Shown here: positions 58,022 through 64,000 of the stretch, one piece after another | Layout of the letters: each line of letters begins with the position of its first letter | Numbering within the stretch: position 1 is the stretch's first letter | Assembly: GCA_009741485.1 (NCBI GenBank) | Contig: CM019214.1 | Span: 6,912,991 to 6,976,990 of the forward strand | DNA: 64,000 nt | DNA from: Malurus cyaneus samueli | Lineage: Eukaryota > Chordata > Aves > Passeriformes > Maluridae | Direction of reading: 5' to 3' | The notes under the pieces: model-generated | What the model saw: only the letters and a program-made list of their open reading frames with translations | Told to the model about the DNA's origin: nothing | Database searches by the model: none | Translations under genes and position numbers: made by a program

Positions 58022-58070
58022 GTCCCCTAGCATAAGATTATCAACNGTCCCCTAGCATAAGATTATCAAC
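58022..58070. other. Single-N join between exact 24-bp repeats
   Basis: The 24 bases at 58022-58045, beginning GTCCCCTAGCATAAG, recur exactly at 58047-58070 on the other side of the single N at 58046. Likely two contig ends that overlap and were not merged. Confidence 0.88.
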
Positions 58071-60426
58071 TGAAAACTCTGAAGCCATGTCTGGAAAAAC
58101 AAAATTCATAATTCAGTGCTGGTGCCTTCCTTGTTACACCTCTGAATGGGATTCTCTAAGTGCATCATTTTGAGGTCTAAAAATTCATTCAGGTAAGCAC
58201 ATATCTAAAGTAAGTGAGCTCAGAATTACCAAAACATGAATATAGCTCTAAAATTAAGCTTGGTTTGGTTAGAGCAGCCACAATGCACCCTGATATTTCA
58301 GCTGGTGATCTATCCTTATGATTTTTTAAATTTTTTTAGTCCTATTTATTTAGCTATTTTAATTGTACATGTCTGAGTCTCTCGTTCATTCATGGTGAAT
58401 ACTGGGAGGACTGGTCTGTCCTGTACCTACAGGAAAGGAAAACCTCCTGGAGAGTTTATCTGCATTTAAATAGACACACAATAAAAAGGTCACATCCAAA
58501 GAAGTTCCTAGAGATATCAAAGCTCCTGTCATAAACAATGGACAGTGAGGCAATGAAGGATGAGTAAGAAAATGTATTTGTAAGCTTTGTTGTTAGAAGC
58601 AGATAAATTGTACTCTCTTCAATCATTTCCTATACACACCACAAGAAAGATAAGAATTTTTCAACATGTTTGAACTAAAATTAAGTGAAATAACTGACTT
58701 TTGCTATAAATTAATTTTAAATAAAGCATTTTGTTCATATTAGGTGTGGTTTTACCTAATAATAGTTAGTCTTAACATAATATTAATATTTTTTTTAAAT
58801 AATTTGGGAAGCCTCATTCCCTATTTTCAGTGCAGTCGGGAGCTACTTCATGCACCAATATCTTGTTTTCCTACTACTGCAGTGAAATCTGCTGCCTTGT
58901 AAAGATCATCCCCATCTACAGGCAGAGGCAAAACAGGAAAAGAGCTGGATGAAATTACCCAGCATCTGACCATGGCTGCCAAAGGCCCTTCACCCATCAG
59001 CAGCTTTCAGCACAAGCACAGACTTCCCACACTGTTTCTTGTTTGAGAACTGAAAAACAATTTAAATTCTTTGGCTGGTGGAGTGACAGCTTTACAAGGT
59101 TGAAATAAACAATTTTAAACATAATGTTGAGTATCCATCGAGCCAGACAATGCGCTTTGATCAATACAGTAATTGGACTACAGCCCAAATATCAAAAGAG
59201 TATTCATTTTTTTGCAAAGGAAGGCAACAGTTCAGGCCGTCTCATACAAGAATGCCATGATTTATGCATCCACCCCTTCTTTATTTTCAGTGACATTCTA
59301 TTGGAACATGTTCCTTTCTCAGCCTGGCCTGTTACCAACAAATAGTGTGTAATACACATGTTCATGGGTTGGTACTGATTGAAGTTAATTAGTGGTTCTT
59401 CTTACATCGATGTCTGGAATTATAACAAAAGGTTCAAAACCTACAATTAACAGTGGCAAATAACCTATAATTTTTTTTTTCAACTCCACGACTAATTCTC
59501 ATTATTATCCATTGCACATTTGATTTCTTGCCATTTTCTTTGACCTCTTCACAGCAGAGATGAAAATTTCATTGTTTCGGTAGGAGAAGAACCATGTGGT
59601 TTCTTTACCACCAGGGACACATCACACTGACTTCTCGCAGTCAGTTTGTGGATTCTGCCCCACCAAGACATAGGTTATTAATTGCACTTCTTTAACAATT
59701 GTGTTGCATTAAATTAAATGCAATTTAGTGCCCCTGACACTCATAACTGTCAAATGAAAGAGGTATTTCAATCACAAAGCTAGGACTGTGATTCAGTTTG
59801 GCTAGTACACACATCTTATCTCACAATTTCCATGTGAACCATCCTGAAAAAAAATGATGAAGCAGAAAATCGTTTATGATGCATTTGCTGCAATATTGTC
59901 TGCATGGATACATCCTGAGGAACTATTCTCCTGTGGGCTCATGCAGTTACAAAATTCCCTGAAATCTGAGCTAGAGATCTCAAAGGTGAATCTGAGCCAT
60001 GACTTGCTTTGGAAGCTCAGGACTGGCAACCAGACTGCTGTGCTGGATTCAGTGACTCATTTCAACGCCCTTTTAAATTTCTACTCTTAATGTTTGAAAT
60101 CTGCAAAATATTCAGAGGGCACTGAGATATTAAAGTTACATCTAGTTAAAACAGAAGTGAAAGGGATCAATGGATCCTTTCAAGCTCATGCTGTCAGACA
60201 GTCTTCATGTCACTCTCCAAAACGCATTACACTTTAAAAAAATGGAAGGTTACACTACTTCTCACCTCTGAAGGGAGATGAAACAGTACATGGCACTGAC
60301 ATTTGTCCACTAAAGCCCATTCAGTCTTTTTCAATTTTTTCAATAAGGCTCAGAGAGTTAGAATTCCTACCTGTCAATCACAAAATAATATTCTGTTGTG
60401 CTGTACCAGAAAGTGCTCGCAGGAGA
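58071..60426. other. AT-rich unique DNA, no gene seen
   Basis: Frames up to 78 codons, none with a nameable domain. No RNA gene or transposon was recognised. Confidence 0.55.
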
Positions 60427-60509
60427 TTTTAGAGATCTATGAAGATGTCTCAAAATTCTCAAAATTATTTTAACAGTTTTAGAGATCTATGAAGATGTCT
60501 CAAAATTCT
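60427..60509 (+). repeat. Short duplication with 50-bp period
   Basis: TTTTAGAGATCTATGAAGAT and the following bases through CTCAAAATTCT occur at 60427-60459 and again at 60477-60509 with no differences seen. The copies are separated by 17 bp that include a partial CAAAATT echo. Confidence 0.9.
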
Positions 60510-63413
60510 GCTTATGCTCCTGAGCTTGTGAGACAAAACATGCAAATACACCTATAAACTGAATACCAGCATGGCTGCTTTCTTAGCTAAAGTCTGTAGT
60601 TTGCATCACTGGTTATTGATCAGGGAAATTATCGCAAATATTTCAGACACACAGCTCCATGGATCCACAATAAATATCCTCAGACCCTTCTCACAGTGAA
60701 AGAGAAATGGCTTAGACCCACTGGCTGTATTCCTTCCTAACAAAAGTAGTTTTGTGGCTGAAAGAAGCCCCTTGTCCAGTGGGAATCCCTTGGGATTCTC
60801 TGCACTTCCTCACCTTCCTGTGTGACCTTCAACCATTCAGCTTCACCTCACCATGAGCTGGACTCCTGAGCCCCAACACAACCCAGCTTTGCTGGTTAAA
60901 TTGTGTACCAAATGCAGAATCACTGATGCAGGTCTGTGATTTGTTGTCACAAACATAGACACTCAGGAGCCAGTAGTTTATTTCAGGCTGCCCATACTCA
61001 TGAGGGAAGTTAGTGGCAGCATTTTCCTCAGGCATCAGTGACAGGGGACCTTCATCTTCAAGTAGTAATGAAATATGAGTCATTCTGATTCAGAAATAGG
61101 AAATCAGAGTCATTTGCCAAAGAAAAATGTCTTTGGGTTCTTGGTGCAACAGCCATTACAAATAGAACTTTAAAAATTACAGGTCTAAATTTCTTTTTTT
61201 CAAAAAAGATAAACATCAATATTTCCATATCCAAATGATTAATTGCCTATAAATATTCTAAATTAACCACATAAACACTGTTATGTCAGCCATATGGTAG
61301 TGCTTAACACATAATCTTTCCTATCCCTAAGACAACTTTGTGTACACTTATTTGGAAGCCAAATAAAGCATTCAGATTTTGCCAGTTAATATAGGAAAAA
61401 CAACTAAAACTAGAGTTCACTGATGAAAAATATATCCTTCATGTTAGCTGCAGACAATTTTGATTCTGCTGACATGCCTGTCTTTCCTAGTGATTCTTAA
61501 AAATGTGCTCTCCAGAATGCCAAGTGAACTTCTAGAATTTCATTGATGACAACAAAGATGTACTGGAAGTTATAGTTGTGAACAAAAGGGTTTTTGATGG
61601 GCATAATACAAGCAGTTTGCTTAAAACAATACAATTTTAAAAAAGAAGGCCAGAACACTATGTGAATTTTTCAAATTATGCCTTTCACTGCTTTTCAAGC
61701 TCTTCAGTCTTTACCACATCTCAAACACTTGAACATGTCATGGAGATTGTCATCCTTCTGTCAATGGTAACCAGTTGAAAGAAGATAATTTTTGTTTTAT
61801 ATTTTGTCTCTTCCTTGGCTTTATGGCTGTTTTCTTCTCCACTTCTTAAATTTATTTAATAAACTTACCAGAGGTATTCCTAGGATGTTGTGAATGTTCA
61901 ATTAAATGATATAACCTTTTTTCCTGACAGTGGCTTTTTGACACAACCATAATTTAAAAAAAAAAAATTTGGCAAAATTTGCTTAGACATAATATATTTT
62001 ATGTTATTGTTTCAAATTGCTCATCATCGTTTTAAGGTCTGTAATTAAAAAAAAAAAAATCACTCAGGAAGATGAGGCTTGGAATGCCAGTTATGCCAGT
62101 TATTGCACTACATTTTATCTCATGTAAATACCTCCCTTCATACGCATACATATTCTGCCAAACTTGCATAAACCTAAATCTTCCAGCCTCTATTTTAGGA
62201 TATGAGGCAATTTAGTTAAAAAGGTAAATGCAATCTGTGAAACAATGCTCTCTCCACTGTAATGCTGCCTCTATGAACCAGCTTTCCATTTCTCTCCTGA
62301 TCCCAAAGATATTTCGATTTTCTGTGCAAAGTGAAACAACTTCAACAGGACACGGGAATCTGGCTGCCCTGGTAGGCAGCAAGAGCTGGAGCTGCAGAAT
62401 TTGGATGACCTTTGACATGTTCCTTGTTCCTGTTAAGCATGAAGGAATTTAATTAGGAAAAAAAATGACTTATGTATGACTTTTGATCTTCTGCAGTGTT
62501 AGCATCTAAAAAAGGGGGTTGAACACAGTTTTGAATAGAAAGAAAATGAAACGCAAGGTAAGTGGGATTTAACTTTCTAAAATACAAATGGAATCTGCTC
62601 TTAAGACTTCTACTGTACACGGCAGATCAGTAAAATTCTCATACTTCCAGCTTCTGACATATTTAAATGACTTTTTGGTGTTTAACTTAGTCTAGTTTCC
62701 ACCTAAAGTCTTATTTGACATTGTTGTCCTTTGAAAGTTTCCAAATTTCTGAGAAAATTATTTACAAAATTATAGTTATACAACCATGAGTGTAATATAT
62801 ATCATCTGAAGTGCATATGCATAAACTAAAGTTTGATTTAAAGGTTTTGGAAGCCAGACTTTACCATTTCAAAAGGTGTTATGAAAATCTTTAAAACTAG
62901 CACATTCAATATTGTACTTACCAATACTGTGAACAAATACCATGAACTCTTTAAAATGCTGTGAGAGATATTTGTCTGTCCCTGGATAAAGCCAAATATT
63001 CAGTAATATACCAATAACAGTTAACATTCATTGGTGAAAACATGGTGGATTTATAACACCTGAGGAGAAAAGATGAGGTATTAATAAAGTAGACTATAAT
63101 TTACACACTAAATGAAATCATTAAGGGCAGAAATTACTTTCACAAGATGGGGAAAGTAACCTGTCAGTTTTCTTTGGGAGTCCCAGCAGTTTGTTCCTCG
63201 ATAGCAAGCATGATCATTGGAAATATAACAGAACACTTTCTATTTCAAATTGTCCTCAAATGCCATCTATCACTCGGATTTCAGAGAAAAGGCAGTAATT
63301 TGGAGAAGATGAAAAAGGTTTTCTTCTACTCTCCTTTCAGACTTTGTGTTGAATCATAATCATGCAGTGCAGAATCTGACTGCCTTGTGTACAACATTAG
63401 TGCTCTAGCCCAT
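60510..63413. other. AT-rich unique DNA, no gene seen
   Basis: Short frames only (up to 84 codons), opposing at 62212-62452. No recognised element. Confidence 0.55.
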
Positions 63414-63465
63414 ATCTATATGTGTATATATATATTATTATATATTAGTATATATAATTTACATT
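63414..63465. repeat. TA-rich microsatellite
   Basis: ATATATGTGTATATATATAT followed by further imperfect TA repeats. Simple sequence with no other meaning visible. Confidence 0.85.
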
Positions 63466-64000
63466 TTCACACATGAATTCTGGAGGCAATTTATATGTGC
63501 AATTCATAAACATTAATTACAAACTTGTTATATAACTGTCTAGAATTTTAGACATGTCTGAATAAATTGGGTGGACTAGATAATTTATTTGAATAAGTTA
63601 TTTTGGGTAATTTATCTTTATGGTTTGTCAGCAGCTGAAAACCAAGAAAGTTGCTTAAAACCTCTGTGAATTGCTAAGGAGTGTCTAGAATTGGGGCTCA
63701 TGAAAATTCTGTGCATTACATTGATTTGCAGGCAATCTGAGCTTCTATTCCAATTCCTTGCTTAAAAAAAAAAATTCTTGCAGAAATAAATATATATAAT
63801 CGTGAAAAGCTTGTCCTCGATGTCTTTGCAGATTTAGACTGTCTCTTATGTTTCTATTTAACATTCCTCTGTCCTATCTCTTTCCTACAAACACCAAACC
63901 CCTTCCAGAAAATCTTTAGAAAATTCTAAAGTTGAACTTCTCTTAAATTAGATTGGAAACACAAATGTAGAAGCAATCTTCTCAATATGATTACCTGGCT
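63466..64000. other. AT-rich unique DNA to window end
   Basis: No recognisable gene or element, apart from an A run near 63763 and a short TATATA stretch near 63791. Confidence 0.55.

Noticed and set aside
1..64000. A CRISPR array, tRNA, rRNA or operon-like gene cluster
   Set aside because: No regularly spaced palindromic repeats, no cloverleaf or rRNA motifs, and no runs of long co-directional frames were found; the DNA is vertebrate-like.

Overview
The window reads as a gene-poor, AT-rich stretch of bird nuclear DNA, most likely from a passerine. The evidence is the repeat content. There are CR1 LINE pieces, one with an RT core reading YLDFIKAFD and several with typical CR1 3'-end sequence on the minus strand. 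There are also many solo long terminal repeats (LTRs) of endogenous retroviruses (ERVs) of avian ERVL, ERVK-like and ERV1-like types. No protein-coding gene, rRNA, tRNA, CRISPR array or bacterial-style operon could be supported. Nearly every open frame is short and lies in repeats, simple sequence or random AT-rich DNA. The window could be intergenic or lie inside a very large intron.

Layout. 1-5300: two copies of an LTR plus a GC-rich 31-bp minisatellite, in inverted orientation (1-530 on +, 4193-5300 on -), with about 3.7 kb of unremarkable DNA between them. 5300-8250: short direct repeats, then an ERVL-type solo LTR (7623-8250). 8584-18590 and 18670-28535: the same roughly 10 kb twice in tandem, separated by exactly 25 N. 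The second copy is full of small insertions and deletions, worst at its left end, and is best explained as an assembly error (false duplication from noisy long reads). Each copy carries one LTR and one inverted CR1-containing segment. 28.5-34.6 kb: mostly unique DNA with long A and T tracts and two adjacent LTRs (32516-33119 and about 33150-33671). 34.6-36.7 kb: three CR1 pieces, and the partner of the inverted segment at 14911-15352. 39141-40189: two solo LTRs of different families almost touching, both with recognisable target-site duplications. 42815-43815: a CR1 interrupted by an ERVL LTR. 43.8-64 kb: mostly unique AT-rich DNA with a 137-bp tandem duplication, a 50-bp-period duplication, a GGGAAAA heptamer array, and two single-N joins that each sit between exact 20- or 24-bp repeats.

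No new molecular system was found. The observations most worth following are the false duplication, the inverted LTR-minisatellite pair, an LTR family with a duplicated TATA-containing 56-bp block, the LTR sitting at the edge of an inverted segmental duplication, and one weak candidate coding exon near 54.2 kb. All family names come from recalled features of avian repeats, not from a database search.
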